From an uncultured Bacteroidales bacterium (GTDB lineage Bacteria; Bacteroidota; Bacteroidia; Bacteroidales; WCHB1-69), in contig ONCM01000031.1 in the NCBI GenBank assembly GCA_900316305.1, positions 1-33,154 on the forward strand: 33,154 nt of DNA. The letters are read 5' to 3'. The notes beneath the pieces are model-generated. The model ran no database searches, was not told the DNA's origin, and was given only the letters and a program-made list of their open reading frames with translations. Positions 7,885 to 16,230 of the stretch are shown here, piece after piece. The position numbers were made by a program, and so were the translations under genes. Every line of letters begins with the position of its first letter. Positions within the stretch are counted from its first letter, which is position 1.

Positions 7885-8196
7885 TTACAGAGCGATGTTA
7901 TCAATCTTGATGGTGGTCAAGCACTGACGGTGACCATTCAGTTTCTGATAACCTTTTCTTCTTTTCTTCTTGAAAACGAGCACTTTGTCGCCTTTCAGAT
8001 GATTCAGGACGGTAGCGGTCACGCTGGCACCGGAAACGGTCGGCGTACCCACTTTCACATCACCGTCATTGTCCACTAACATTACGCGGTCAAACGTGAC
8101 TTGCGCACCTTCTTCAGCCTTGAGGCGTTGAACATAGACTCTGCGGTCTTTTTCAACCTTGAATTGTTGCCCGGCTATTTCTACAATTGCGTACAT
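7885..8196 (-). CDS. rplU: 50S ribosomal protein L21
   Basis: The 103-residue protein has the L21 start MYAIVEIAGQQFKVEKD and the RNA-binding tail KKKRRKGYQKLNGHRQ. L21 binds 23S rRNA. It is the first gene of the rplU-rpmA pair. A TATTTTTG -7 element at 8232-8239 on the minus strand leaves a leader of about 30 nt, with no room for a large regulatory structure. Confidence 0.98.
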   Translation of the reverse strand: MYAIVEIAGQQFKVEKDRRVYVQRLKAEEGAQVTFDRVMLVDNDGDVKVGTPTVSGASVTATVLNHLKGDKVLVFKKKRRKGYQKLNGHRQCLTTIKIDNIAL

Positions 8197-8231
8197 TTTT
8201 TTGGGTTTTTAGTTTGTAATTTTTTGGGCGG

Positions 8232-8239
8232 CAAAAATA
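8232..8239 (-). promoter_or_regulatory. -7 promoter element for rplU-rpmA
   Basis: The minus strand reads TATTTTTGCCGCCC, 36 bp ahead of the rplU start codon. Confidence 0.6.
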
Positions 8240-8338
8240 AGATTTTTTTCGATATAAATCTTTTCCCTGCAATTTTTTTTAAACTTTTCCGTTATGGCAT
8301 GGTTTTTGAAAGATGTTCAATGTTAAAATATAAGAGAA

Positions 8339-9445
8339 ATGAAAGCATTTAGTCAATTTAAAGTGTTGTTATTCACAATGTTGGCATTCTTCGCCTGCAT
8401 CAACACGAGCTGCGCGCAAAAGGAAAGCCAAGGCACAAGATACGTGGATCTGACCGACGCGGCAGAGTCTTCTGTCAACGCGGTGGTCTATATCAAGACC
8501 GAATTTATGCAAAAGAACTCCATGTGGGATGACTTTTTCGGCGGTACTATTTGGGAGCATTTCTTCCGTTCGGCACCGAGCGCATATCCGGTGCAGGCCG
8601 CCGGCTCTGGTGTCATCATCTCCTCCGACGGTTACATCATCACCAACAACCACGTGGTGCAAGATGCCGAAAAGGTGACCATCACCTTAAACGACAAGCG
8701 CGAGTATGAGGGCGAGATCATCGGCACCGACCCTGCCTCCGACCTGGCACTCCTCAAAATCAAGGAAACCCGTCTGCCATACCTGAAGTTCGCCAACTCC
8801 GACTCCGTGCGCATCGGCGAGTGGGTGCTGGCCATCGGCAACCCCATGGGACTCAACTCCACTGTCACCGCCGGCATCATCAGCGCGAAGGCCCGCCAGC
8901 TCAGCACCGGCCGCAACTCCAATTCCGATGAGGTCTATCTCCAAACCGACGCAGCCGTCAACTCCGGCAACTCCGGTGGCGCCCTGGTCAACGCCGCTGG
9001 TCAACTCGTCGGCATCAACACCGCCATCGCTTCGGGCAACGGTTACTACACCGGCTACTCTTTCGCCATCCCCTCCAACATCGTGCAAAAAATCGCCTAC
9101 GACCTGCAACACTACGGCGTCACCCAACAGGCTTACCTCGGCGTCTCCATCATGGAACTCAACGCCACCAACGCCAAAGAACTGAACCTTAACAATATAG
9201 ATGGTATCTACGTGGCCGAAGTCGCTGACGATGGTGCCGCTGCCCAAAACGGATTCCAAGAAGGCGATGTCATCACCCACATCGACAACACCCCTGTCAA
9301 CAGCCTTGCTGAGGTTCGCGGCGTCCTCAAAACAAAGTCTCCCGGCGACAAAGTGAAGGTCGTTTTGGTCAGAAATAAAGAAAATTTGACCAAAACTGTA
9401 ACTTTATTGAATAGTAAAGGTACAACAGAAAAGGTTGAGAAATAA
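8339..9445 (+). CDS. htrA: HtrA/DegS-like S1C serine protease with one PDZ domain
   Basis: The 368-residue exported protease has a signal peptide (1-26, cleavage near CAQK; NTSC at 22-25 is only a weak lipobox). A trypsin-like domain carries His105 (NNHVV), Asp135 (DPASDLALLKI) and Ser212 (NSGNSGGAL). One C-terminal PDZ domain spans about 265-355 (AYLGVSI...GFQEGDVITHIDNTPV). HtrA proteases degrade or sense misfolded envelope proteins. With a single PDZ it is shorter than the two-PDZ DegP form of about 480-500 residues, so its layout is like DegS or short HtrA. It diverges from rplU. A heptamer array begins immediately after its stop codon, and rpoD follows. Confidence 0.9.
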   Translation: MKAFSQFKVLLFTMLAFFACINTSCAQKESQGTRYVDLTDAAESSVNAVVYIKTEFMQKNSMWDDFFGGTIWEHFFRSAPSAYPVQAAGSGVIISSDGYIITNNHVVQDAEKVTITLNDKREYEGEIIGTDPASDLALLKIKETRLPYLKFANSDSVRIGEWVLAIGNPMGLNSTVTAGIISAKARQLSTGRNSNSDEVYLQTDAAVNSGNSGGALVNAAGQLVGINTAIASGNGYYTGYSFAIPSNIVQKIAYDLQHYGVTQQAYLGVSIMELNATNAKELNLNNIDGIYVAEVADDGAAAQNGFQEGDVITHIDNTPVNSLAEVRGVLKTKSPGDKVKVVLVRNKENLTKTVTLLNSKGTTEKVEK

Positions 9446-9446
9446 A

Positions 9447-9474
9447 TGGTTATTGGTTATAGGTTATTGGTTAT
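9447..9474. repeat. Heptanucleotide array (TGGTTAT)x4
   Basis: Four tandem 7-bp units (one with A for the first T) start two bases after the htrA stop codon. This is one of several 7-bp-period arrays in the window, each with a different unit. Confidence 0.85.
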
Positions 9475-9495
9475 TGAAGCTACATTGTTATAAAT

Positions 9496-9558
9496 AGTCA
9501 ATGGTCAATGGTCAAAAGCCAATAGTCAATGATCAATAGTCAAAAGTCAAAGGTCAAA
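9496..9558. repeat. Heptanucleotide array (RGTCAAW-like)x9 forming the rpoD leader
   Basis: There are nine imperfect 7-bp units: AGTCAAT, GGTCAAT, GGTCAAA, AGCCAAT, AGTCAAT, GATCAAT, AGTCAAA, AGTCAAA, GGTCAAA. The array ends three bases before the rpoD ATG at 9562, so it occupies the whole ribosome-binding region. Confidence 0.9.
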
Positions 9559-9561
9559 TAA

Positions 9562-10422
9562 ATGAGACAATTAAAGATATCAAAATCCATTACGAACCGT
9601 GATTCCGCGTCCCTGGAACGGTTTCTGTCCGACATCAGCAAAGTGCAGATGATCGGGGCCGACGAGGAAGTGGAACTGGCTCGTAAAATCAAAGCAGGTG
9701 ACGAGGATGCTCTTAACAGACTGGTCACCACTAATTTACGTTTTGTCGTTTCCGTTGCAAAACAGTACCAGAATCAGGGTATCGGTTTGCAGGACCTCAT
9801 CAACGAAGGCAACTTAGGACTTATCAAAGCCGCGCAACGCTTCGACGAGACGCGCGGCTTCAAATTCATCTCCTACGCCGTCTGGTGGATCCGCCAAGCC
9901 ATCCTGCAGGCCATCGCCGACCAATCCCGTATCGTGCGTCTGCCACTGAACCAAGTGGGTGTCATCAACAAAATCAAGAAGGAGACCGCCCGGTTGGAGC
10001 AGACTCTCAACCGTCTGCCCACCACCGAGGAGATCGCCAACGCTATGGACATGCCCGTCTATAAGGTGGCCGAGATCATGAAGATGAACAACCACCCGCA
10101 GTCCATCGACTCGCCCATCGCGCCCAACGAGGAGACCCGTTTCGTGGATGTCTTCGTGCACGACAACGACGACGACACGGACACCTCGCTCATGCAGGAA
10201 TCGCTCTCATCGGAAATCAACGACCTCCTCAAGACACTGCCTGACAAAGAGGCAGACGTGCTGAAGCTCTTTTTCGGCATCGGCACCACCCACGAGCACA
10301 CCCTGGACGAAATCGGCGACAAGCTCGACCTCTCCCGCGAACGCGTCCGCCAAATCAAGGAACGCGCCCTGAAGAGATTACGCCAAAACAGTAAGAACAA
10401 AAACCTCAAGAGCTATTTATAA
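9562..10422 (+). CDS. rpoD: Primary sigma factor RpoD (Bacteroidota SigA type)
   Basis: The 286-residue sigma-70 protein has region 1.2 (about 18-50), region 2 with NEGNLGLIKAAQRFDETRGFKF and SYAVWWIRQAI (about 87-120), region 3, and a region 4 helix-turn-helix HTLDEIGDKLDLSRERVRQIKERALKRLR near the end. It lacks the long region 1.1, as expected for the roughly 290-residue primary sigma of Bacteroidota, which recognises TTTG / TAnnTTTG promoters. Such promoters are abundant in this window. The leader is a nine-unit heptamer array and there is no Shine-Dalgarno sequence. Confidence 0.96.
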   Translation: MRQLKISKSITNRDSASLERFLSDISKVQMIGADEEVELARKIKAGDEDALNRLVTTNLRFVVSVAKQYQNQGIGLQDLINEGNLGLIKAAQRFDETRGFKFISYAVWWIRQAILQAIADQSRIVRLPLNQVGVINKIKKETARLEQTLNRLPTTEEIANAMDMPVYKVAEIMKMNNHPQSIDSPIAPNEETRFVDVFVHDNDDDTDTSLMQESLSSEINDLLKTLPDKEADVLKLFFGIGTTHEHTLDEIGDKLDLSRERVRQIKERALKRLRQNSKNKNLKSYL

Positions 10423-10444
10423 AATATATACATATTGTATTTTA

Positions 10445-11014
10445 ATGTTGTCCTTTCTGGCATGCGCGATGTTAACGTCATGCAGGCCGAAAGCGCTACC
10501 GGAGCCCAAACCCATGGGCTATTTCCGTATTGACCTGCCCGAGCACCAGTACCAACTCATAGACACCACCCTACCCTTCACCTTCGAACAATCGGCGATT
10601 GCCAATACCACCATTGAACCGCAGAAAGACAACTCTTTATGGATGAACATCATCTATCCCGACCTGCATGCCTCGCTTCGGTTCACCTGCCTCAACGTCA
10701 AAAACGCTGACAGTCTCCGAAAACTGATGATTATGGAAGACAAAATGGTGAAATTCCACTATCAGAAGGCTGATGATGTGCAATATTCCATCATTCAAGA
10801 CCCCGAGGCGCATATCTGGGGACAAACATACGAAATCTATGGCAAAGAGGTGGCCACACCGTTCCAGTTTTGGCTCACCGACAGCACCCATCATTTCGTG
10901 CGTGCCACGCTCTACTTCGACAGCGCCCCCAACAATGACTCGTTACAACCTGTTATCCAATATCTTAAAGAGGATGCCATGCACCTCATCAACACGTTCG
11001 CATGGAAGCAGTAA
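10445..11014 (+). CDS. gldD: Gliding motility lipoprotein GldD
   Basis: The 189-residue lipoprotein has a short signal ending in lipobox LTSC (Cys13). It is followed by PKPMGYFRIDLPEHQYQ, an aromatic core, and the GQTYEIYGKEVATPFQFWLTDSTHHFVRATLYF block typical of GldD, ending TFAWK. In Flavobacterium GldD is required for gliding and for the T9SS-dependent surface machinery. The signal is unusually short (12 residues before the Cys) and has no basic residue, but no in-frame ATG, GTG or TTG start was found between the rpoD stop and this ATG. It starts 22 bp after rpoD and overlaps the next gene by 13 bp, so the two are probably translated together. Confidence 0.85.
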   Translation: MLSFLACAMLTSCRPKALPEPKPMGYFRIDLPEHQYQLIDTTLPFTFEQSAIANTTIEPQKDNSLWMNIIYPDLHASLRFTCLNVKNADSLRKLMIMEDKMVKFHYQKADDVQYSIIQDPEAHIWGQTYEIYGKEVATPFQFWLTDSTHHFVRATLYFDSAPNNDSLQPVIQYLKEDAMHLINTFAWKQ

Positions 11015-11985
11015 ACCCTCTATCTTTTTTCAGAATCCACGATAACGCGGGATTTGAGAAGTCCGCGCTTTCCGTGTTCCGCTTCCAATACGAAAAGAAC
11101 AAAGTATATCAATCTTATTGTCAATATCTTAACATCAAAAAAGAGGACGTTCAACATTTGGAAGATATCCCCTTCCTACCCATCTCGTTTTTCAAGACGC
11201 ACGAGGTAAAAACCACCCTTTTCACCCCCGAACTGACGTTCCGAAGCAGCGGCACGACCGGCATTCAGCAGTCACTTCACCTCATCAAAGATGCTGCCCT
11301 TTACCAACTCAGCCTGATCAACGGTTTCCGTCATTTTTACGGAAGTCCGTCCGATTACGTGTTTCTCGCCCTGCTCCCTAACTATCTGGAACAGAAACAG
11401 TCGTCATTGATCTACATGATGGAGGCCTTGATGAAAAAGTCTGGTTCCAAAGACAACGGGTACTATCTATACAACCATGAGGAGCTCTATCACAAGTTGC
11501 AGGAATTGCAAAGCCGGCACCAGAAAACCATCCTTTGGGGCGTCACGTTTGCGTTGTTGGACTTTGCAGAACATTACCAGTTAGATTTCCCGGAACTTAT
11601 TGTGTTTGAGACCGGTGGCATGAAAGGTCGGCGCAAGGAGATGGTGAAAGAGGAACTCTACGATACCTTGAAGAAAGCGTTTGGCGTGCCCGACATCCAC
11701 TCAGAGTACGGCATGTGCGAACTGCTGTCGCAAGCCTACAGCAAGGGTAGCAACCTCTTCTCGACCCCGCCTTGGATGCGTCTGCGCCTCCGCAGCGAAA
11801 AGGATCCTTTGGACGGCAGCGACACCGTCAGCACCGGTGTTATCAACGTCATCGACCTGGCCAACCTCTACAGTTGCTCGTTCATCGCCACTGAAGATCT
11901 CGGCCGCCGCCATCCCCAAGGCATTGAGATACTGGGTCGCCTTGACCACGCGCAAATTCGGGGATGCAATCTATTGGTTTTATAG
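11002..11985 (+). CDS. LuxE-like acyl-protein synthetase / acyl-adenylate-forming enzyme
   Basis: The 327-residue cytosolic protein resembles the LuxE acyl-protein synthetase family of the ANL adenylating superfamily. The P-loop FRSSGTTGIQQSLH lies at about 91-104, FETGGMKGRRKEMVKEEL follows mid-protein, SEYGMCELLSQAYS (about 233-246) is the ATP/adenylate motif, and TEDLGRRHPQGIEILGR near the C-terminus is the hinge region. Such enzymes activate a carboxylic acid with ATP and pass it to a thiol. The N-terminal DIPFLPISFFKTHEVKT is the usual LuxE-type lead-in. The start overlaps gldD by 13 bp in another frame. The substrate is unknown. Confidence 0.8.
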   Translation: MEAVNPLSFFRIHDNAGFEKSALSVFRFQYEKNKVYQSYCQYLNIKKEDVQHLEDIPFLPISFFKTHEVKTTLFTPELTFRSSGTTGIQQSLHLIKDAALYQLSLINGFRHFYGSPSDYVFLALLPNYLEQKQSSLIYMMEALMKKSGSKDNGYYLYNHEELYHKLQELQSRHQKTILWGVTFALLDFAEHYQLDFPELIVFETGGMKGRRKEMVKEELYDTLKKAFGVPDIHSEYGMCELLSQAYSKGSNLFSTPPWMRLRLRSEKDPLDGSDTVSTGVINVIDLANLYSCSFIATEDLGRRHPQGIEILGRLDHAQIRGCNLLVL

Positions 11986-12001
11986 CGAGTGCTTTCTCAT
12001 T

Positions 12002-12029
12002 GTAGAGACGCGACATGGCACGTCTCTAC
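12002..12029. repeat. Dispersed palindrome, copy 3 (imperfect core)
   Basis: The arms GTAGAGACG / CGTCTCTAC are perfect and the core CGACATGGCA pairs only partly. It lies 17 bp after the LuxE-like gene. Confidence 0.85.
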
Positions 12030-12068
12030 GAGTAAAAAATCCCTTGTTTAATTGTTTCTGAAAAAATG

Positions 12069-12076
12069 TACCTTTG
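12069..12076 (+). promoter_or_regulatory. -7 promoter element for the FMN-binding protein gene
   Basis: TACCTTTGCAAA is a consensus element 66 bp ahead of the ATG at 12143. A longer reading frame from a TTG at 12074 would start inside this element, so the ATG at 12143 is preferred. Confidence 0.6.
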
Positions 12077-12142
12077 CAAAATTTTTATTCAAAGGAAAAT
12101 ATTTTATATTTTATTGTAAATCAAGAGAATACAAATAGTATT

Positions 12143-12550
12143 ATGAAGAAAAAGATCTTAATAGCGATGATTTTCGTGTTCGCGGCGACCATTGCCGCAG
12201 TGCTCATCAGTGCCACACCCGGAGATGATATCATGACTAAAAAGAACGGCACCTACATCGTGAACACCACTAAACTGGGCGCAAATGTACAGGGTTACAA
12301 CGGTCCCACCCCGCTGAATATCTACATCAAAGGGGACAAAATCGAAAAGATTGAAGCACTGCCCAACGACGAAACCCCGGGATTCTTCGCCAGAGTACAG
12401 GAAGGCCTGCTCAACAAGTGGAACGGCATGACCGTGAAACAGGCGGCCACCGCTAAAGTGGATGCCATCTCCGGCGCCACCTACTCCTCCAACGCCGTCA
12501 AGGAAAACGTGCGTCTTGGGGTAAACTATTACCAGAAACACAAAAAGTAG
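12143..12550 (+). CDS. Exported FMN-binding domain protein (probably covalently flavinylated)
   Basis: The 135-residue protein has an N-terminal signal/anchor (MKKKILIAMIFVFAATIAAVLIS). An FMN-binding domain (NqrC/RnfG C-terminal type) follows: YNGPTPLNIYIKGDKIEKIE, then NDETPGFFARV and DAISGATYSSNAVKENVRLG. The DAISGAT motif at 107-113 is the type at which the flavin transferase ApbE attaches FMN through phosphate to Thr113. As a free-standing periplasmic domain it may carry electrons for an outer partner; Rnf or Nqr genes are not nearby. The start was chosen because of the promoter at 12069. The TAG stop sits at the beginning of a degenerate palindrome. Confidence 0.82.
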   Translation: MKKKILIAMIFVFAATIAAVLISATPGDDIMTKKNGTYIVNTTKLGANVQGYNGPTPLNIYIKGDKIEKIEALPNDETPGFFARVQEGLLNKWNGMTVKQAATAKVDAISGATYSSNAVKENVRLGVNYYQKHKK

Positions 12551-12551
12551 G

Positions 12552-12568
12552 GACGTATCGCATACGTC
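12552..12568. repeat. Palindrome GACGTAT-CGC-ATACGTC
   Basis: It directly follows the FMN-binding protein stop codon, in the context GTAGGGACG...CGTC. It shares the core CGTATCGCATACG with 3118-3134 and the outer GTAGnGACG with the 28-bp family, linking the two types. Confidence 0.6.
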
Positions 12569-12598
12569 TAAAGTCCAACGTCCAGCAGGCAACAGACT

Positions 12599-12626
12599 GT
12601 AGAGACGTGCCATGGCGCGTCTCTAC
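12599..12626. repeat. Dispersed palindrome, copy 4
   Basis: GTAGAGACG / CGTCTCTAC arms enclose core TGCCATGGCG. It lies 18 bp ahead of the secreted nuclease-fold gene. A spurious reading frame starts at its internal ATG (12612). Confidence 0.85.
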
Positions 12627-12644
12627 AAAACAAATCATAAACCC

Positions 12645-13934
12645 ATGATCATCAACAGAATATACATATTAGGATTGTTGTTTTTCGCATCAATAGGAAT
12701 ATTGTGCGCTCAAACCGACACCATCCGTCTGATGCAATATAACCTGATGTATTACACCAACAGCTCCGGTGTCTCAGAATGCAACAGCACCACCAACAAT
12801 CTGGACAACAAGGATGCACACATCAAAACTATCTTCCAGTACGTAAAGCCCACCGTATTGTGCGTGTGCGAGATGGGTTCCCAAAACCAATATGCCGACC
12901 GCTTGCTTAACAATGTCATTAACACGGATGGCATTGACTATTACCGCCGCGGCCCGCTTACCAATCAATCTGGAGGCACAATCGCCAACATGATCTATTA
13001 TGATTCACGTAAACTGGTACTCTACAAATCCACTCCCATCACCACTGCCTATCGGGACATCAACGGCTACACCTTCTATTACAACACCTCTGACCTGTCC
13101 AACGGTGACACCATCTTCACAACCTTCTGGATTGGACACCTCAAGGCAGGATCCTCCTCCGCGAACGAACAATCACGATACACACAAGTGCACAAGCTGA
13201 TGACCCGCATTGCCAACTCTGGTCTGCCCGGCAACTACACCTTCTCTGGTGATCTCAACATTTACTACAGCGATGAGCCTGCCTACCAAGAACTTACAAA
13301 CTACTCCAATAGTTTATACCGTTTCTACGACCCTGCTGAAAGTCCCGGCTATTGGCACAGCAATGGGCAGTTCAGCTCGCTGCACACGCAATCCACTCGC
13401 ACCCAAAACGCAGACTGCTTCTCTGCCGGCGGCTTGGACGACCGCTTCGACATCATCCTGGTATCCCCTTATATATATTATGGTAGCGACAGACTGCATT
13501 ATGTGGACGGTTCGTACAAGGTGATTGGACAAGATGGCAACCGGCTGAATGGCTCCGTCATATCACCGGCCAACTATTCCATCCCCAGCAATGTAGCCAC
13601 CGCACTTTACCAACAGTCCGACCACCTGCCCGTCATTCTCGACATGGTCATCGATGCCCACGTCGGGGTCCAAGAGTTCCAACCCGACTACTTCGTCAAG
13701 GTGATTAATCCGGTCAGAGAGGAACTGCAAATTGAGCTGCAAAACAACGAAGCAGCCCACTATACTGTCAGCATCTATTCCATAGACGGCAGGCTGCTCG
13801 CCACGCATCAAGAGCACTTAGATGCTGGGAGTCAACACTTAAGCTATCCGTTCCCATACGGCAAAGGCGCTTATCTTTTGCATTTTCAGAATGAAAAGGG
13901 CGAAAAAGTGGTCAAAAAGGTAATCGCCTACTAA
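12645..13934 (+). CDS. Secreted endonuclease/exonuclease/phosphatase-fold protein with T9SS sorting tail
   Basis: The 429-residue protein starts at the ATG at 12645; the frame stays open back to 12612, but those 11 codons lie in a palindromic repeat. It has a signal peptide (about 1-22, ...GILCAQT). A DNase I/EEP-fold domain spans about 25-335, with RLMQYNLMYY, SGDLNIYYSDEPAY (Asp203, Asn205) and SDHLPVILDM (Asp326, His327). About 80 C-terminal residues form a beta-sandwich-like T9SS type A tail (VINPVREELQIEL, YSIDGRLL, GKGAYLLHF, EKVVKKVIAY). It should cross the outer membrane through the T9SS and act outside or on the cell surface, as a nuclease or a phosphodiesterase or phosphatase; the substrate is not evident. 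Confidence 0.85.
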   Translation: MIINRIYILGLLFFASIGILCAQTDTIRLMQYNLMYYTNSSGVSECNSTTNNLDNKDAHIKTIFQYVKPTVLCVCEMGSQNQYADRLLNNVINTDGIDYYRRGPLTNQSGGTIANMIYYDSRKLVLYKSTPITTAYRDINGYTFYYNTSDLSNGDTIFTTFWIGHLKAGSSSANEQSRYTQVHKLMTRIANSGLPGNYTFSGDLNIYYSDEPAYQELTNYSNSLYRFYDPAESPGYWHSNGQFSSLHTQSTRTQNADCFSAGGLDDRFDIILVSPYIYYGSDRLHYVDGSYKVIGQDGNRLNGSVISPANYSIPSNVATALYQQSDHLPVILDMVIDAHVGVQEFQPDYFVKVINPVREELQIELQNNEAAHYTVSIYSIDGRLLATHQEHLDAGSQHLSYPFPYGKGAYLLHFQNEKGEKVVKKVIAY

Positions 13935-13986
13935 TCAGGCTTGAGAAAACACCTAAAAAAGACTATTTTCATATTAAAAAAAAGTA

Positions 13987-13994
13987 TATCTTTG
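13987..13994 (+). promoter_or_regulatory. -7 promoter element for the DksA/TraR-like gene
   Basis: TATCTTTGCAC is a consensus TAnnTTTG element 26 bp ahead of the ATG at 14021. Confidence 0.6.
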
Positions 13995-14020
13995 CACTTT
14001 CTTTTAAAGACAAAACCGTT

Positions 14021-14407
14021 ATGAGTGAAATCGTTGTAAACCGTTATTCAGACGAGGAATTAGAGGAATTCAGAACCTTGATTGAGAAAAAGATTGAGGA
14101 AGCGAAAAAGAACTTGGAAGTCTATCAGGAAGCCTACAGCGGCGTTGGCAATGACACCAAGGATACAGCCCCCACTTTCAAAAATCTGGAGGAAGGCAAC
14201 CAAGTCCTTTCCAAGGAAGAAAACGGCCGACTGATGGCTCGTTTAGTGAAATATATCTCCAACCTTGAAGCTGCTTTGGTTCGCATCGAGAACAAAACAT
14301 ACGGAGTGGACCGCATCACCGGTAAACTGATTCCCAAAGAGCGTCTGAGACTGGTTCCTCACGCCACTTTGGATATCAACACCAAGCTTCAGGAGAAGAA
14401 AAAATAA
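14021..14407 (+). CDS. DksA/TraR-family protein lacking the zinc-finger cysteines
   Basis: The 128-residue protein has a long N-terminal coiled-coil hairpin (about 10-95, rich in E, K and L). Its C-terminus, YGVDRITGKLIPKERLRLVPHATLDI, aligns with the TraR/DksA zinc-finger end (typically YGICRxTGKLIPKERLxAVPHAT). DksA-type proteins reach into the secondary channel of RNA polymerase. Here the protein has no cysteine at all, and Asp replaces the Cys at the ICR position, so a zinc finger cannot form. It has its own TATCTTTG promoter. It could still act on RNA polymerase through the coiled coil, but that is inferred. Confidence 0.8.
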   Translation: MSEIVVNRYSDEELEEFRTLIEKKIEEAKKNLEVYQEAYSGVGNDTKDTAPTFKNLEEGNQVLSKEENGRLMARLVKYISNLEAALVRIENKTYGVDRITGKLIPKERLRLVPHATLDINTKLQEKKK

Positions 14408-14446
14408 TCTCCTCCCCTATCCCATAACCCTTTATCAACATCCGCG

Positions 14447-16183
14447 TTGAATCCGTTGTTGGACATAGAAGACTTGTCGCTTGAGCTATGCCGTGACAAT
14501 CAATGGAACCCGATTCTACGCCATATCAGTTTCTCCCTCCATCAAGGGGAAACGTTGGGTATTGTCGGCGAGTCCGGTTCCGGAAAATCTGTTTCGGCGC
14601 TCTCCATCATGCGGCTCCTCAATCCCAACATCGCCCGCTATCCGTCCGGACGCATCCTTTTCCGTCCTGATGGCACTGACGAGTCTGCCATCGACCTGCT
14701 GAAAGCGCAAGAGTCCGAATTACAGACTATTAGAGGTAACAAGATCGGCATGATCTTTCAGGAACCGATGACCTCCCTGAATCCGGTAATCCGATGCGGG
14801 GAACAAATCACCGAACAGATTCTGCTACACACCAAAGTCAGTGAGAAAGAGGCCAAAGAGCAGGTACTCAATCTGTTCGAGGAGGTTCGGCTGCCTCGTC
14901 CCCAACAAATCTTCGATGCTTATCCGCACGAACTCTCCGGCGGACAAAAGCAACGTATCATGATTGCGATGGCGATGAGCTGCCACCCCAAGCTGCTCAT
15001 CGCGGACGAACCGACCACCGCCTTGGATGTCACCATCCAGAAAAACATCCTGGAACTGATTCGCAACTTGCAACAAGAGCACGGCATGGGCGTACTGTTC
15101 ATCACGCACGACCTCGGCGTGGTGGCCGAGATTGCCGACCGCGCCATTGTGATGTACAAAGGGGATATTGTAGAGGAAAACAGCGTGCGGAACATCTTCC
15201 TAAATCCAAAAGACGCTTATACAAAGCAACTTATCGCCTGCCGTCCCTCAATGACCCAACGACTGAGAAAGCTGCCTCAAGTGTCAGATTTCGAAGGAAG
15301 CACGGATGTTGACATGCAACAGGTGATTCAAGGACTGACAGTCTCCCCGCAAGAACGCCAGGCCGCGCACCAAGCCCTATACTCAAGAGATAAGATTGTC
15401 AGTATCAAAAACTTAAACAAAGTTTACAAAGTTCGCAAACGCAAACTATTCGAAAAGCAGCAATACTTCCATGCGCTGCATGATATCAGTCTTGACATCT
15501 ACGAAGGGGAAACGCTGGGGCTCGTCGGCGAATCCGGCTGCGGCAAAACCACCCTTGGCCGTTCTATGCTACGACTCATCGAACCAACCTCAGGCGAAGT
15601 GTTCTTCCAAGGCAAGAATCTGGTTCAGATGCCCAATTCGGATATGCGGAAGATGAGAAAAGAGATGCAAATCATTCTGCAGGATCCTTACTCATCGCTC
15701 AACCAGCGACTTACTATTGGTGAAACCCTGATGGAACCGATGCGTGTACATAATATCCTAAGCAATGACAAGGAGCGCAAGAAACGGGTCATCGAACTGC
15801 TGGAACGCATCAGCCTCAATGAATCGCATTTTTACAGATACCCTCATGAGTTCTCCGGCGGGCAGAGGCAACGCATATCCATCGCCCGTGCCCTTACCGT
15901 GAACCCCAGATTCATCATCTGCGACGAATCTGTCTCCGCTTTGGACGTTTCCGTGCAGGCTCAAGTGCTCAATCTGCTCAACGAACTGAAATCCGAGTAC
16001 CATTTTACCTACATTTTTATCTCACACGACTTCTCCGTGGTGAAATTCATGGCCGACCGCATCGCCGTCATGCAAGAAGGCGTCATTGTGGAAACTGGAG
16101 AAGCCGATGCCCTCTGCAACCACCCACAAACCGATTATACGAAAAAACTGATAGACTCCATACCGAAAGGGATTGTGAATTAG
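14447..16183 (+). CDS. ABC transporter with two fused ATPase domains (oligopeptide/dipeptide type)
   Basis: The 578-residue protein has two ABC ATPases in tandem, as in YejF or GsiA (a DppD-DppF fusion). Domain 1 has Walker A GESGSGKS (41-48), Q-loop [10 protein letters not shown], signature LSGGQKQR and Walker [13 protein letters not shown]. Domain 2 (about 310-578) has [27 protein letters not shown] and [12 protein letters not shown]. Each is followed by the oligopeptide/nickel-type extension ([22 protein letters not shown]). It energises peptide uptake through the inner membrane; the permease and binding-protein genes are not in the window. The start is a TTG (14447), and no in-frame ATG was found in the upstream sequence inspected. 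A heptamer array begins at the stop codon. Confidence 0.88.
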   Translation: MNPLLDIEDLSLELCRDNQWNPILRHISFSLHQGETLGIVGESGSGKSVSALSIMRLLNPNIARYPSGRILFRPDGTDESAIDLLKAQESELQTIRGNKIGMIFQEPMTSLNPVIRCGEQITEQILLHTKVSEKEAKEQVLNLFEEVRLPRPQQIFDAYPHELSGGQKQRIMIAMAMSCHPKLLIADEPTTALDVTIQKNILELIRNLQQEHGMGVLFITHDLGVVAEIADRAIVMYKGDIVEENSVRNIFLNPKDAYTKQLIACRPSMTQRLRKLPQVSDFEGSTDVDMQQVIQGLTVSPQERQAAHQALYSRDKIVSIKNLNKVYKVRKRKLFEKQQYFHALHDISLDIYEGETLGLVGESGCGKTTLGRSMLRLIEPTSGEVFFQGKNLVQMPNSDMRKMRKEMQIILQDPYSSLNQRLTIGETLMEPMRVHNILSNDKERKKRVIELLERISLNESHFYRYPHEFSGGQRQRISIARALTVNPRFIICDESVSALDVSVQAQVLNLLNELKSEYHFTYIFISHDFSVVKFMADRIAVMQEGVIVETGEADALCNHPQTDYTKKLIDSIPKGIVN

Positions 16184-16211
16184 ACCATTGACTGTTGACT
16201 ATTGACTATTG
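16184..16211. repeat. Heptanucleotide array (ACYRTTG)x4
   Basis: Units ACCATTG, ACTGTTG, ACTATTG, ACTATTG begin directly after the TAG stop of the ABC ATPase gene. This unit is the reverse complement of the type found ahead of rpoD (AGTCAAT). Confidence 0.85.
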
Positions 16212-16230
16212 ACATTAAAACATAAACGCA

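Noticed and set aside
12612-12644. Longer N-terminus (MARLYKTNHKP) for the nuclease-fold protein
   Set aside because: These codons lie in a dispersed palindrome and precede a good signal peptide starting at 12645.
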